A stretch of 64,000 bases of DNA from Sphingomonas sp. OV641 (GCF_900109205.1 NZ_FNZB01000002.1:186001-250000); one strand, 5' to 3'. Positions 53,945 to 63,603 are shown, counted from the first letter of the stretch. Notes: generated by a model not told the origin, from the sequence alone. Translations and numbers: made by a program.

Positions 53945-54520
53945 ATGCCCGCCGATCTGATCCTTGCCTCCGCTTCGCCCCGTCGGCTGGCGCTGCTCGC
54001 GCAGATCGGCGTCGTACCCGCGCGCGTGCTCGCGCCGGACGTTGACGAAACGCCGCTGAAGGCGGAGCGGCCGCGCGATTACGTGCTGCGCGTCGCCGGC
54101 GCAAAGGCCGCCGCCGTGCCGCGGGGGACGGGCGAGGTCGTTCTCGCCGCCGATACCAGCATTGCCGTCGGGCCGCGCATTCTCGGCAAGCCGGTGGACG
54201 AGGCGGATCTTGTGCGCATGCTCCGGTTGCTCTCCGGGCGCCGCCACCACTGCCTGTCGGCGGTCGTGGTGGTTGATGGAGCGGGCAAGGTGCGCACCCG
54301 CCTTTCTGACACGCTTGTCGCCTTCAAGCCGCTGACCGACGCAGAGATCGCCGGCTATGTTGCCAGCGGCGAGGGCATGGGCAAGGCGGGTGGTTACGCC
54401 ATCCAGGGGCGCGCAGAGGCGTTCGTGCGCCGCATCCATGGCTCCTACTCCGGCGTCGTCGGCCTGCCGCTGTTCGAGACTCAGGCGCTGCTGGCCACGG
54501 CGGGCGTCGCCTTTGCCTGA
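53945..54520 (+). CDS. maf: Maf-like nucleoside triphosphate pyrophosphatase
   Basis: The ATG at 53945 gives 191 residues beginning LILASASPRRLALLAQIG, the Maf signature. Later segments VVLAADTSIAVGPRILGKP and the GKAGGYAIQGRAEAFVRRIHGSYSGVVGLPLFE end match the fold and active-site residues of this house-cleaning pyrophosphatase. An in-frame GTG five codons upstream is also possible. The next gene starts within its last codons. Confidence 0.94.
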   Translation: MPADLILASASPRRLALLAQIGVVPARVLAPDVDETPLKAERPRDYVLRVAGAKAAAVPRGTGEVVLAADTSIAVGPRILGKPVDEADLVRMLRLLSGRRHHCLSAVVVVDGAGKVRTRLSDTLVAFKPLTDAEIAGYVASGEGMGKAGGYAIQGRAEAFVRRIHGSYSGVVGLPLFETQALLATAGVAFA

Positions 54521-55439
54521 GTGGCTGTACGAAGCCGGTGTCGGCGAGCAGCGCGCCGCCCTGATCGATGATGATGGCACGATCCTGCGCGCGCGGATCG
54601 CCGTCGACGGCGGCGGTCCGCAGCCCGGTCTCATCGCACCGGCCCGGCTGATCGAGCGCAATCTCGCCCGGCTCGACACGGGCGAGGATGTGGCGCTGCC
54701 GCGCGCGCCGGCCGGGATCACGCTCGGGGCCGCGATCCAGGTCGAGATCACCCGCGCCGCTATTCCCGAACCCGGCCGTCCGAAGCCGCCGCGCGGCCGG
54801 ATCACCGACGCGCCTTCCCGCGCCGCCCCCACCTTGCGACAACGCCTCACCGACGCGCCCGTCCGTGAGCTGCGCGCGCACGAGCCCGACGCGCTGGAGG
54901 CCGCCGGCTGGTCGGAAATGCTGGAGGAGGCGATCACTGGCGACATCGCCTTTCCTGGCGGCATGCTGCGCCTGTGGCCCACGCCGGCCATGGCGCTGTT
55001 CGATGTCGACGGGGATCCGCCGCTTGAGGTGCTAGCCGTGCGCGCCGCAACGGCCGTCGCCGCTGCGATCGAGCGTCATGACATCGGCGGCTCGATCGGC
55101 ATCGACTTTCCGACGCTCGCGGGGCGCGAGGCGCGTCAGGCTGTCGCCGCCGCGATCGATTCGCGGCTTGCGCAACCTTTCGAGCGCACAGCGGTGAACG
55201 GCTTCGGCTTCCTGCAGATCGTGCGCGGCCGAACTTCGCCGTCCTTGCCCGAAATCCTCCGCGCCGATCCCGTCGGTGCTGCCGCACGGGCCGCCTTGCG
55301 CCAGATCGAGCGCACGCCCCCTCCCTCTCCCAACCGCTTCCGCCTGCCCCCAGCGGTGCGCGCGCGAATCACCGAACGTGCGGACTGGATCGCCGCGCTG
55401 GTGCAACGCACTGGCCGCACGCCCATATTCGACGCATGA
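54513..55439 (+). CDS. RNase E/G-like protein, short form
   Basis: I set the start at a TTG at 54513 overlapping the maf stop, giving 308 residues beginning PEWLYEAGVGEQRAALIDDDG. It resembles the catalytic part of RNase E/G. The aspartates of ALFDVDGDPPLEV and GSIGIDFPTLAGREARQAV fit the two magnesium-binding aspartates of the family. The zinc-link motif CPxC is absent and the S1 region looks degenerate. It is in the maf-RNase-yacG order usual for alphaproteobacteria. Whether it still cleaves RNA is uncertain. Confidence 0.85.
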   Translation: MPEWLYEAGVGEQRAALIDDDGTILRARIAVDGGGPQPGLIAPARLIERNLARLDTGEDVALPRAPAGITLGAAIQVEITRAAIPEPGRPKPPRGRITDAPSRAAPTLRQRLTDAPVRELRAHEPDALEAAGWSEMLEEAITGDIAFPGGMLRLWPTPAMALFDVDGDPPLEVLAVRAATAVAAAIERHDIGGSIGIDFPTLAGREARQAVAAAIDSRLAQPFERTAVNGFGFLQIVRGRTSPSLPEILRADPVGAAARAALRQIERTPPPSPNRFRLPPAVRARITERADWIAALVQRTGRTPIFDA

Positions 55440-55606
55440 CCGACACCTGCCCTCTCTGCGCTCAGCCGAGCGACCCCGCCAACGCCCCCTTCTGCTCGCG
55501 CCGCTGCAAGGACCGCGATCTCCTGCAATGGCTCGGCGAGGGTTATCGCATTCCCGGTGCACAGATCGATCCGGATGGGCTGGACAGCGGGCGCACACCC
55601 GATTAG
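55436..55606 (+). CDS. yacG: DNA gyrase inhibitor YacG
   Basis: A 56-residue zinc protein starts at the ATG overlapping the RNase stop (ATGA). Cys5 and Cys8 (CPLC) and Cys20 and Cys24 (CSRRC) form the C-x2-C...C-x3-C zinc site of YacG, followed by DRDLLQWLGEGYRIPG, the family's conserved core. YacG binds GyrB and inhibits gyrase. The gene is coupled to the RNase gene and lies just before tRNA-Phe. Confidence 0.93.
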   Translation: MTDTCPLCAQPSDPANAPFCSRRCKDRDLLQWLGEGYRIPGAQIDPDGLDSGRTPD

Positions 55607-55636
55607 GGGGACCGCTCCCCGGCGTTCCGCCGGTGT

Positions 55637-55712
55637 GCCCAGGTAGCTCAGTTGGTAGAGCATGCGACTGAAAATCGCAGTGTCGGCGGTTCGATCCCGT
55701 CCCTGGGCACCA
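55637..55712 (+). tRNA. tRNA-Phe (anticodon GAA)
   Basis: A 76-base cloverleaf: acceptor stem GCCCAGG paired with CCTGGGC, D arm GCTC/GAGC, anticodon arm TGCGA/TCGCA with GAA at 55670-55672, TPsiC arm with GGTTCGATCC, and encoded CCA at the 3' end. Confidence 0.97.
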
Positions 55713-56005
55713 TTCTTCCTCGACATTGATGTGAACCGAGCTGCCTCGTTGGCGCGCAGAGCCAAGATCCTCGTGCGGCCGACTTGATGGCTGCCATAGG
55801 TTACGACGCGCTATGCCCATTGCGGTGGATTATGTCGCTGACACGTTGAACATCTCGCCCGACATGTAGCCGCGACCAGACCGAATGGTTGGAATAAAGC
55901 GATCCGGTCACAAACATCACTTAAAAGACTGGTCCCGCGCTCCGTTGCTGACAAAGTAAGCACGGCCCGTTTATCATAGCGCAAACGGGCAAGGGGGGCG
56001 CTCGA
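55713..56005. other. Intergenic region between tRNA-Phe and the SGNH acyltransferase
   Basis: This 293-bp stretch has no convincing gene, repeat or attachment-site copy of the tRNA end. It is less GC-rich than its surroundings towards its right half. The promoter for the acyltransferase must be here, but none stands out. Confidence 0.6.
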
Positions 56006-57793
56006 GTGAAGCATCGTCGTGAGATCGACGGGCTGCGGACTGTCGCAGTCCTGCCAGTTCTGCTGAGCCATGCCGGCGTGTCGCTTTTTGCCGGCGGTTT
56101 CGTCGGCGTGGACGTGTTCTTCGTCATCAGCGGTTATCTGATCACCGGGATCATCCTGTCCGAGCTGGACAACGGGCGCTTTTCCATTGTGCGCTTCTAT
56201 GAGCGTCGCACCAGACGATTACTGCCGGCGCTGTTCGTCGTGCTCGTCGCCTGCCTGATCGCCGGATGGTTCCTGATGAGCGCGGACGCCTATCAGAACC
56301 TTGGCCAGAGCATCGTCGCCACCACGCTCTTTTCGAACAACATCCTCCTCACCGTCACCAGCGGCTATTGGGACATGGAATCCCAGTTCAAACCGCTGCT
56401 CCACACCTGGAGCCTGGGGGTCGAGGAACAATATTATATCGTCGTACCGCTGCTCCTGGCGGCCGTTCACCGCTTCCTCCGTCGCCACGTGCCGCTTGCC
56501 CTGGCGCTTGTCGGGCTGGCCAGCTTCCTCCTGTGCCTCTGGAGCATGCGGGCGCATCCGGTCGGCAACTTCTACCTTCTCCACACCCGCGCCTGGGAAC
56601 TGGCGGCGGGCGGCTGGGCGGCCACCATCCGCTCGCCCGATGCCGGTCGCGGCTCGGACCCGCTGGCCTTGACCGGCCTCTTGATGATTGCCGCGGCCGT
56701 GCTCGGCTTGCCGGAAGGATCGCCTTCGCCCGCGCCGGCGATCCTGCTGCCGGTGACAGGCACAGTTTTTGTCCTGCTCTACTGCCGCGCCGGTCTGGCG
56801 CACCGCTTCCTGTCCTCGCCGATGATGGTGGGCATCGGCCTCATCAGCTACAGCACCTATCTCTGGCATCAGCCGCTGTTCGCCTTTCTGCGCGTCGCCA
56901 GCATCAGCCCGCCACCGACGTGGCAGTTCGTGGCGCTGATCCCGGTCGCGCTGATCCTCGCCTGGGCGAGCTGGCGTTTTGTCGAACAACCTTTCCGCGA
57001 CAGATCGATGCGCTTTCGCGCGGTCGCCGCGGTGCTGCTGCCGACAGCCATCGCCTTGCTGGCGATCGGCACCGTCCTGCACCTGCGTGGCGGCCTGCCG
57101 CAGCGGTTCGACATGGCGCCGGGAGCTGACCGGCCGGCGACGTTCAAGGCGTACAACATGGGCGTGCTCGCGCTCAAAGCCGATCGCTTCCCGCCCGGTA
57201 CGCAGCGACGCGCGCTTGTTCTGGGCAACAGTACCGGGCGCGATTTCGTGAACATGGCGCGGGAGGCGAATGCCCTCGCCGGCTACGCCATCGTCTATCG
57301 CGACGATCTGGACCTGTGCGATGGGGCCCGGCTCAGTGCCACCAAGCGCGCGCTGGTCGCCGCGGCAACATTGATCGTGCTCGTTTATGATCACAAGCCG
57401 CGCCAGACATGTAATGGCCGGCTGCTGGCGGAGCGCGCCGATCTGCGCGCCAAGATCCTGTTCGTCGGCCCCAAGGATTTCGGGACCAACCTAAACCCCT
57501 TTGCCCGATTGCCGCTTCATCAGCGTGCCGCCGCGCGCGTCGCGCTCTCCGATCAGGCGCTTGCCGCGAGTCGGCTGTACCGCGCGATCACGCCCGCCGA
57601 GCTTTACCTTGATGTCATCGCCGCGCTCTCTGCCGATGGCCGGCGTCTGCCCGTCTTCGACGAACAGGGCCGGATTCTTAGCGAGGACCGGGTTCACGTC
57701 ACGCGCGCCGGCGCGCGCTTCGTGGGCGAGCGGCTGTTTCGCCAGCCGGTCTGGCGGCAGATGATCGCCCGCCGCGCACTGGATCGTGACTGA
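56006..57793 (+). CDS. OafA/YrhL-type acyltransferase with C-terminal SGNH domain
   Basis: The 595-residue protein has an N-terminal acyltransferase 3 domain (EIDGLRTVAVLPVLLSHAG; GFVGVDVFFVISGYLITGII, about residues 6-52) with about 10-11 membrane segments. A C-terminal SGNH-like domain starts near residue 395. Its block I reads LVLGNSTGRDF, so the usual Asp before the nucleophile serine is Asn. A final DRVHVT keeps the Asp-x-x-His dyad. It probably O-acetylates a surface glycan. The start is GTG. Confidence 0.88.
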   Translation: MKHRREIDGLRTVAVLPVLLSHAGVSLFAGGFVGVDVFFVISGYLITGIILSELDNGRFSIVRFYERRTRRLLPALFVVLVACLIAGWFLMSADAYQNLGQSIVATTLFSNNILLTVTSGYWDMESQFKPLLHTWSLGVEEQYYIVVPLLLAAVHRFLRRHVPLALALVGLASFLLCLWSMRAHPVGNFYLLHTRAWELAAGGWAATIRSPDAGRGSDPLALTGLLMIAAAVLGLPEGSPSPAPAILLPVTGTVFVLLYCRAGLAHRFLSSPMMVGIGLISYSTYLWHQPLFAFLRVASISPPPTWQFVALIPVALILAWASWRFVEQPFRDRSMRFRAVAAVLLPTAIALLAIGTVLHLRGGLPQRFDMAPGADRPATFKAYNMGVLALKADRFPPGTQRRALVLGNSTGRDFVNMAREANALAGYAIVYRDDLDLCDGARLSATKRALVAAATLIVLVYDHKPRQTCNGRLLAERADLRAKILFVGPKDFGTNLNPFARLPLHQRAAARVALSDQALAASRLYRAITPAELYLDVIAALSADGRRLPVFDEQGRILSEDRVHVTRAGARFVGERLFRQPVWRQMIARRALDRD

Positions 57794-57823
57794 TGGCGCG
57801 GGTGCGGGTGCGGCAAGCCGCGC

Positions 57824-58567
57824 TTACCCGCCGCCGGAGCGCTTCGCCTTGGCACCGCCAAGCGCCGAAAGCACGCCGCGCAGGGTGCGCACTTCCTGGC
57901 TGCTCCAGCCCGGCTTGGTCAGCAGCGTGCGCAAGGTGCGCCGAGTCGCCGGCGTGCGATCGGGCGGGAAGAAGAAATTCGCCTGCTCGAGCATTGCATC
58001 CAGCTGCCCGATCATGCCCTCCAGCTCCTCCTGCGGCGCCGGCGGCTCCAGCGCCACTTCCGGCGGGGAGGCAAGCGCCTCCCCCTTGGACCATTCATAG
58101 GCCACCAGAATTACCGCCTGGGCGAGGTTCAGGCTGCCGAACTCGGGATTGATCGGCACGGTCAAAATGGAGCGCGCCAGCGCCACATCGTCCGTTTCTA
58201 GGCCGGACCGCTCGGGGCCAAACAGGATGGCGCTACGACCCGGCGCCGCGCGCATCTCAGTTGCGGCCTCTTCGGGCGTTACGACCGGCTTGGTCACGCC
58301 GCGCTTGCGTACGGTGGTAGCATAGACATGAGGGCAGTCCGCCACCGCATCCGCCACCGTGTCGAACACGCGCGCATTGGCCAGCACGATGTCCGCGCCC
58401 GATGCGGCAGGCCCCGCCGCCGGATTCGGCCAGCCGTCCCGCGGCGCAACCAGGCGCATCTCCGTCAGCCCGAAATTGAGCATGGCGCGCGCTGCCTTGC
58501 CGATATTCTCGCCAAGCTGCGGCCGGACGAGGACGATGACGGGCGAAGCGGAAGCATCAGAAACCAT
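57824..58567 (-). CDS. trmJ: tRNA/rRNA 2'-O-methyltransferase, TrmJ type
   Basis: The 247-residue protein has SpoU motifs: VIVLVRPQLGENIGKAARAMLNFGLTEMRLVAPRDGW at the N-terminus, AILFGPERSGLETDDVALA near residue 115, and SLNLAQAVILVAYEW near residue 145. These form the knotted AdoMet site. The C-terminal extension agrees with TrmJ, which methylates position 32 of tRNAs. It is downstream of nrdR on the same strand. Confidence 0.93.
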   Translation of the reverse strand: MVSDASASPVIVLVRPQLGENIGKAARAMLNFGLTEMRLVAPRDGWPNPAAGPAASGADIVLANARVFDTVADAVADCPHVYATTVRKRGVTKPVVTPEEAATEMRAAPGRSAILFGPERSGLETDDVALARSILTVPINPEFGSLNLAQAVILVAYEWSKGEALASPPEVALEPPAPQEELEGMIGQLDAMLEQANFFFPPDRTPATRRTLRTLLTKPGWSSQEVRTLRGVLSALGGAKAKRSGGG

Positions 58568-58625
58568 GGCGTGCGCCTATCCGGCGATCGGGTGGCGAGA
58601 CAAGCACCGGATCAATCCAGGCAGA

Positions 58626-59087
58626 TCAGCTACGCCCGGCTTCCTCGACCGTACCAGCGAATTCCTCGAAATCGCGTGCCTCGGTGAAGTCGCGATAAAC
58701 GCTGGCGAAGCGAATATAGGCGACCGAATCAAGGCCCTTCAGCGCCTCCATCACCATTTCGCCGATCCGTTTGGAGGTCACTTCCGCCTCGCCGCTGGTC
58801 TCCAGCTGCCGCTGAATGCCGCTGACCAGTCGCTCAATCGCTACCGTGTCCAGCGGCCGTTTGCGTGCGGCGATGCCGATCGACCGTAGCAGCTTCTCGC
58901 GATCGAACGACTCGCGCCGGTCTTCGGATTTCACCACCGTCAATTCGCGAAGCTGGATCCGTTCGAAGGTGGTGAAGCGCGCGGCGCATCCTTCGCACTG
59001 GCGCCGCCGCCGGATGGCCGCTCCGTCATCGGTCGGCCGGCTGTCCTTCACCTGGCTCGCATCGTGGCCGCAGAAGGGACAGCGCAT
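58626..59087 (-). CDS. nrdR: Transcriptional repressor NrdR
   Basis: The 153-residue protein has a zinc ribbon (CPFC at residues 3-6 and CEGC at 31-34) and an ATP-cone domain ([31 protein letters not shown], about residues 49-79). It is the standard NrdR, which represses ribonucleotide reductase genes according to the ATP/dATP state. It follows the glyA unit and is followed by trmJ. Confidence 0.97.
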   Translation of the reverse strand: MRCPFCGHDASQVKDSRPTDDGAAIRRRRQCEGCAARFTTFERIQLRELTVVKSEDRRESFDREKLLRSIGIAARKRPLDTVAIERLVSGIQRQLETSGEAEVTSKRIGEMVMEALKGLDSVAYIRFASVYRDFTEARDFEEFAGTVEEAGRS

Positions 59088-59105
59088 GTTTCTATGTCCT
59101 GGAAG

Positions 59106-59202
59106 CCGTCATTCCCGCGCAGGCGGGGATCCATAACCTCATACGTTGCGCCTCCATCGAGAGGCTAGCCAGTATGGATCCCCGCCTGCGCGGGAATGAC
59201 GG
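59106..59202. repeat. 97-bp dispersed inverted repeat, family B, copy 2
   Basis: The same inverted arms as at 35508-35605, each starting CCGTCATTCCCGC and ending GGGGATCCATA, lie between the 58-residue gene and nrdR. Each arm can fold on itself. Confidence 0.85.
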
Positions 59203-59214
59203 TAGTTGATGAGA

Positions 59215-59391
59215 TCAGATCTTGTCCCGGCGTGCATAGGCCACGCCGGCCCCGACCAGCGCGCCCAGCACCGGCCCCACGAAGGGCACCGGAATCGCCA
59301 GTACCGCGCCGACCGCGCCATATTTCGCCATCTTCTTGCCGAGCCCCGGCGTGTTCTGGACGGTGTGCTGCACTTCCTCGATCTTGGACAC
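59215..59391 (-). CDS. Small glycine-rich membrane-associated protein after glyA
   Basis: The GTG at 59391 gives 58 residues. A GAGGTGA ribosome site overlaps the glyA stop codon, and the start is seven bases after that stop. The protein has a polar helical head (SKIEEVQHTVQNTPGLGKKMAK) and a hydrophobic Gly/Ala/Pro-rich stretch (VGAVLAIPVPFVGPVLGALVGAGVAYA) with a basic end. No family is recognised; coupling to glyA suggests a real gene. Confidence 0.65.
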   Translation of the reverse strand: MSKIEEVQHTVQNTPGLGKKMAKYGAVGAVLAIPVPFVGPVLGALVGAGVAYARRDKI

Positions 59392-59398
59392 GTTCACC

Positions 59399-60706
59399 TC
59401 ACTGATAGATCGGGAAACGAGCGCACAGCGCGCGAACTCGTTCCCGCACGGCCGCTTCGACCTCCGCGTCGCCAGCCTCGCCCTTCTTGGCCAGACCGTC
59501 CAGCACATCGGCGACCATGTTGCCGATCTCGCGGAACTCGGCCGTGCCGAAGCCGCGCGTCGTGCCCGCAGGCGAGCCGACGCGGATTCCGCTGGTCTTC
59601 ACCGGCGGCAGCGGATCGTTGGGAATGCCGTTCTTGTTGCAGGTAATTCCGGCGCGCTCCAGCGCCTCGTCCGCATCCTTGCCCGTCACCCCCAGCGGGG
59701 TGAGGTCGACCAGCGCGAGATGCGTGTCGGTTCCGCCCGAAACTATTGCCGCACCGCGCTCCTTCAGCGTCGCGGCCAGCACCTTGGCATTCTCCACAAC
59801 CGCGGCGGCATAGCTCTTGAACTCGGGGCGCAGCGCCTCGCCGAACGCCACCGCCTTGGCAGCGACGACATGCATCAGCGGGCCGCCCTGCAGGCCGGGG
59901 AACACCGCCGAGTTGATCTTCTTCGCAATCGCCTCGTCATCGGTCATGATCATGCCGCCGCGCGGGCCGCGCAGCGTCTTGTGCGTCGTGGTGGTTACGA
60001 CATGCGCATGGCCGAATGGCGTCGGGTGCACCCCGCCCGCGACCAGGCCAGCGAAATGCGCCATGTCGACCATGAAGAACGCGCCGACCTTGTCCGCGAT
60101 CGCGCGGAAGCGGGCGAAATCGATGTGCCGCGGATAAGCGGAGCCACCGGCGATGATCAGCTTGGGCTGCGTCTCAATGGCCTGCTTCTCGACTGCATCA
60201 TAGTCGATCAGATGCGTGTCGGGCGTGACGCCATATTGCACCGCGTTGAACCATTTGCCGCTCATCGCCGCCTTGGCGCCGTGCGTCAGGTGCCCGCCCG
60301 AATCGAGGCTGAGGCCCATGATCGTCTCGCCCGGCTTCACCAGCGCGAGCATCACCGCGCCGTTCGCCTGCGCGCCCGAGTGCGGCTGAACGTTGGCAAA
60401 GCCGCAGCCGAACAGCTGCTTGGCGCGATCGATCGCGAGCTGCTCGACCTCGTCGGAGGGGTGGCAGCCCTGGTAGTAGCGCTTGCCCGGATAGCCCTCG
60501 GCGTACTTGTTCGTGAACACGCTGCCCTGCGCTTCGAGCACCGCCTTGGAGACGATGTTCTCGGATGCGATCAGCTCGATCTGGGTCTGCTCGCGGTCCA
60601 GCTCATGCTCGACACCGGCGAAGACGGCGGGATCCACCTCGGCAAGGCTGCGGGTGAAGAAGCCATCAGGCTGCACGTCGTTCAACGTGGTCGGGTTGGT
60701 GCTCAT
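59399..60706 (-). CDS. glyA: Serine hydroxymethyltransferase
   Basis: The 435-residue PLP enzyme has [37 protein letters not shown] near the N-terminus. The PLP lysine is in [20 protein letters not shown] (near residue 240). It interconverts serine and glycine with tetrahydrofolate. Its start overlaps the rpiB stop by 4 bp and a 58-residue gene follows. Confidence 0.97.
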   Translation of the reverse strand: MSTNPTTLNDVQPDGFFTRSLAEVDPAVFAGVEHELDREQTQIELIASENIVSKAVLEAQGSVFTNKYAEGYPGKRYYQGCHPSDEVEQLAIDRAKQLFGCGFANVQPHSGAQANGAVMLALVKPGETIMGLSLDSGGHLTHGAKAAMSGKWFNAVQYGVTPDTHLIDYDAVEKQAIETQPKLIIAGGSAYPRHIDFARFRAIADKVGAFFMVDMAHFAGLVAGGVHPTPFGHAHVVTTTTHKTLRGPRGGMIMTDDEAIAKKINSAVFPGLQGGPLMHVVAAKAVAFGEALRPEFKSYAAAVVENAKVLAATLKERGAAIVSGGTDTHLALVDLTPLGVTGKDADEALERAGITCNKNGIPNDPLPPVKTSGIRVGSPAGTTRGFGTAEFREIGNMVADVLDGLAKKGEAGDAEVEAAVRERVRALCARFPIYQ

Positions 60707-61158
60707 GCGGCGGGCTCCTTCTGGAAATCAGGCGCGCCGAGCTTGTCGACGCGGGGGGCGTGGCGGCCGCCAGCGAAGGCGGTGTCGAGGAAAGCGGTAA
60801 TGCAGGCCTTGGCCATGTCCTCGCCGATCAGGCGGGCTCCAAGCGCAAGGGCGTTGGCGTCATTATGCTCGCGCGACAACGCGGCGGCGAGCGGATCGGA
60901 CACCAGCGCGCAGCGCACCGCCGGGTTGCGATTCACCGCGATGGAAATGCCGATCCCCGATCCACACAAGGCGATGCCGCGCTCCGCCTCTCCGCCCGCC
61001 ACGGCGGTGGCGAGCTTGAAGCCGAAATCGGGATAATCGACGCGCGCGTCGGTGGCGGGGCCAAGATCGAGGACGTCATGGCCGGCCTCCTGCAGCCAGG
61101 CGACAAGCGTCGCCTTCAGCGACACGGCGGCGTGATCGGAAGCGATGGCGACTCGCAT
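60703..61158 (-). CDS. rpiB: Ribose-5-phosphate isomerase B
   Basis: The 151-residue protein starts [33 protein letters not shown], the RpiB/LacAB signature. It has the catalytic cysteine in [20 protein letters not shown] (near residue 70). It interconverts ribose-5-phosphate and ribulose-5-phosphate. It precedes glyA with a 4-bp overlap. Confidence 0.95.
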   Translation of the reverse strand: MRVAIASDHAAVSLKATLVAWLQEAGHDVLDLGPATDARVDYPDFGFKLATAVAGGEAERGIALCGSGIGISIAVNRNPAVRCALVSDPLAAALSREHNDANALALGARLIGEDMAKACITAFLDTAFAGGRHAPRVDKLGAPDFQKEPAA

Positions 61159-61255
61159 GAGGCTCGGCGATGCTCTTGGCAGTGACGGATGCGCGCGCCT
61201 TTAGCCGGGGTGTCACGGGAATGCCATGGGGGTCGGTAGATCATAGACTCCCGCC

Positions 61256-61337
61256 CCGTTCGCCCTGAGCTTGTCGAAGGGCGTGTCATGCGCGCACCGC
61301 CCGGCGGCATGTGCTTCGACAAGCTCAGCACGAACGG
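61256..61337. repeat. 82-bp dispersed inverted repeat, family A, copy 3
   Basis: The arms CCGTTCGCCCTGAGCTTGTC and GCTTCGACAAGCTCAGCACG...AACGG flank a short middle part. It sits between the end of the malate synthase gene and the start of rpiB. Confidence 0.85.
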
Positions 61338-61350
61338 TGATGGTTTGGCG

Positions 61351-63390
61351 CTAGCCCCGCTTCGCCTCCTGCCGGAATCGATGCAGCAGCGGCTCGGTAT
61401 AGCCTGACGGCTGCGTCACGCCCTCGAAGATCAGCGCACGCGCCGCCTTGAACGCGAACCCGTCGCGGCTTAGTCGCACATACAAGGGATCGCCGGCATT
61501 CTGCGCATCCACCTTCACCGCCATGCGATCGAGCGCCGCATCCACCTCATCCGCGGTGCACACGCCGTGCAGCAGCCAGTTCGCCAGATGCTGCGAGGAA
61601 ATGCGCAAGGTCGCGCGATCCTCCATGAGCCCCACGTCATGAATATCGGGCACCTTGGAACAGCCCACGCCCTGATCGATCCAGCGCACGACATAGCCGA
61701 GGATGCCCTGGCAATTGTTGTCGAGCTCCTCGCGGATCTCCTCCGGCGTCCAGTTGCGACCCGCCGCGAACGGCACCGTCAGCAGCCGCTCCAGAGCGGG
61801 CGGGGCCTCCCCGGCAATCTCCGCCTGCCGCGCGAACACATCCACCGCATGATAATGCAGCGCATGCAGTGTCGCGGCGGTCGGCGACGGCACCCACGCC
61901 GTGTTCGCGCCCGATTGCGGATGGCCGATCTTCTGCGCCAGCATGTCCGCCATCATGTCTGGCGCGGCCCACATGCCCTTGCCGATCTGCGCCTTGCCGC
62001 TGAGCCCGCACGCGAGGCCAATGCGCACGTTGCGATCCTCATAAGCGGCGATCCAGTCGGCCTTCTTCATCTCGCCCTTGCGGATCACCGGGCCGCCACG
62101 CATCGCGGTGTGGATCTCGTCGCCGGTGCGATCGAGGAAGCCGGTGTTGATGAACACGATCCGGTCGCGCACGGCATGGATGCACGCCGCGAGATTGGCC
62201 GAGGTGCGCCGCTCCTCGTCCATCACCCCCACTTTGATCGTATGGCGCGTCAGACCCAGCAGATCCTCCACCGCATCGAACAGCCGGTTGGTGAACCCCG
62301 CCTCGTCCGGCCCATGCATCTTGGGCTTCACGATATAGATCGACCCGGCGCGGCTGTTCTGGAGACTGCCGAGCCGCTTCAGATCATGCAGCCCGATCAG
62401 CGAGGTGAGGATCGCGTCGAGAATCCCTTCCGGCGCTTCCGACCCATCGGGCAGGATGATCGCCGGCGTCGTCATCAGATGCCCGACATTGCGCACGAAC
62501 AGCAATGAGCGACCGGGGAGCGTGAAGCTGGTCCCGTTCGGCGAGGTGTAGGTTCGGTCGCCCGACAGCTTGCGGGTCAGCGTATGCCCGCCCTTCTCGA
62601 ACGTCTCGACCAGATCGCCGCGCATCAGCCCGAGCCAATTGCGATAGGCCGCCACCTTGTCCTCGGCATCCACCGCCGCAACGCTGTCTTCCAGATCGAC
62701 GATCGTCGTTAGCGCGGATTCGAGCACCACATCGGCGATACCGAGCGGGTCGGTCTTGCCGATCGGGTGTTCGCGATCGACCAGGATCTCGATGTGCAGC
62801 CCGTTGTGGACGAACATCACGCCCTTATCGAATTTCGCGTATCGATGCGCGCAATCGCCCCCGGTCAGCGCCGCCTCCCAGCCCGGCAGCGTCTCGTCGA
62901 GAAACGCCCGCGCCCGCGCGATCACCTGCGCGCCGCGCTCTGCGTCGTACCCCCCCGGCTTGGCTTTCCCAGGCAGCGCGTCGGTGCCGTAGAGCGCGTC
63001 ATACAGGCTACCCCAGCGCGCATTCGCCGCGTTGAGCACGAAGCGCGCGTTGAGGCTCGGCACCACCAATTGCGGTCCGGCCATCGTCGCGATCTCGGGA
63101 TCGACATTCTCCGTGCCGATCGTGAACGGCGCCGGCTCGGGCACGAGATAGCCGATCTCGGTCAGGAACGCCGCATCCACCGCCTCGCCCGCGGCGTAGC
63201 GCGCGTCGATCGCCGCCTGCAGTTCCTCGCGCCGGGCGAGGAGCGTGCGGTTCTCCGGGGTGAAATTCGCGAACACATCCGCCGCGCCCTGCCAGAAGGC
63301 GTCGGGCGCGATGCCGGTGCCCGGCAGCGCCTCCTGCTCGACAAAGGCGACGAGGCGGTCGTCGACCGAAAGGCCGGCGCGGGTCTGCAT
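61351..63390 (-). CDS. glcB: Malate synthase G
   Basis: The 679-residue protein starts [30 protein letters not shown]. It carries malate synthase G landmarks such as [17 protein letters not shown], the glyoxylate and acetyl-CoA site segments including [14 protein letters not shown], and [28 protein letters not shown] sequence near residue 345. It is slightly shorter than the usual ~720 residues. It condenses glyoxylate and acetyl-CoA to malate. No isocitrate lyase gene is in the window. Confidence 0.95.
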   Translation of the reverse strand: MQTRAGLSVDDRLVAFVEQEALPGTGIAPDAFWQGAADVFANFTPENRTLLARREELQAAIDARYAAGEAVDAAFLTEIGYLVPEPAPFTIGTENVDPEIATMAGPQLVVPSLNARFVLNAANARWGSLYDALYGTDALPGKAKPGGYDAERGAQVIARARAFLDETLPGWEAALTGGDCAHRYAKFDKGVMFVHNGLHIEILVDREHPIGKTDPLGIADVVLESALTTIVDLEDSVAAVDAEDKVAAYRNWLGLMRGDLVETFEKGGHTLTRKLSGDRTYTSPNGTSFTLPGRSLLFVRNVGHLMTTPAIILPDGSEAPEGILDAILTSLIGLHDLKRLGSLQNSRAGSIYIVKPKMHGPDEAGFTNRLFDAVEDLLGLTRHTIKVGVMDEERRTSANLAACIHAVRDRIVFINTGFLDRTGDEIHTAMRGGPVIRKGEMKKADWIAAYEDRNVRIGLACGLSGKAQIGKGMWAAPDMMADMLAQKIGHPQSGANTAWVPSPTAATLHALHYHAVDVFARQAEIAGEAPPALERLLTVPFAAGRNWTPEEIREELDNNCQGILGYVVRWIDQGVGCSKVPDIHDVGLMEDRATLRISSQHLANWLLHGVCTADEVDAALDRMAVKVDAQNAGDPLYVRLSRDGFAFKAARALIFEGVTQPSGYTEPLLHRFRQEAKRG

Positions 63391-63478
63391 GCGGAATCCT
63401 CCTGACGTTGGTGTTCAATCGCCTGGGGAGGGCGAGCGGTGGTTAGGCGATGGGTGGGAGGAGGGCAAGTGCGCCAAT

Positions 63479-63595
63479 CTCCCTCTCCCCTTCAGGGGAG
63501 AGGGGCAGTCCTGCGGAGCGGCCAAGCAACCCAACACTGCCCCTCTCCCGACCTCGCCTGCGGCTCGGCCACCCTCTCCCCTGAAGGGGAGAGGG
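63479..63595. repeat. Inverted repeat with CCCTCTCCCC-type arms before the malate synthase gene
   Basis: Two self-complementary arms of the type CCCTCTCCCCTTCAGGGG (left 63479-63504, right 63572-63595) enclose a middle part with a further CCCTCTCCC copy at 63541-63549. It resembles another sphingomonad dispersed repeat and lies between two minus-strand genes. Confidence 0.75.
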
Positions 63596-63603
63596 CTTTG
63601 CCG

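Noticed and set aside
55637..56005. tRNA-Phe as an integration site for a mobile element carrying the acyltransferase
   Set aside because: No repeat of the tRNA 3' end, integrase or phage gene is seen downstream.
59336..61036. Long + strand frame opposite glyA and rpiB
   Set aside because: Crosses two confirmed minus-strand genes; antisense composition.
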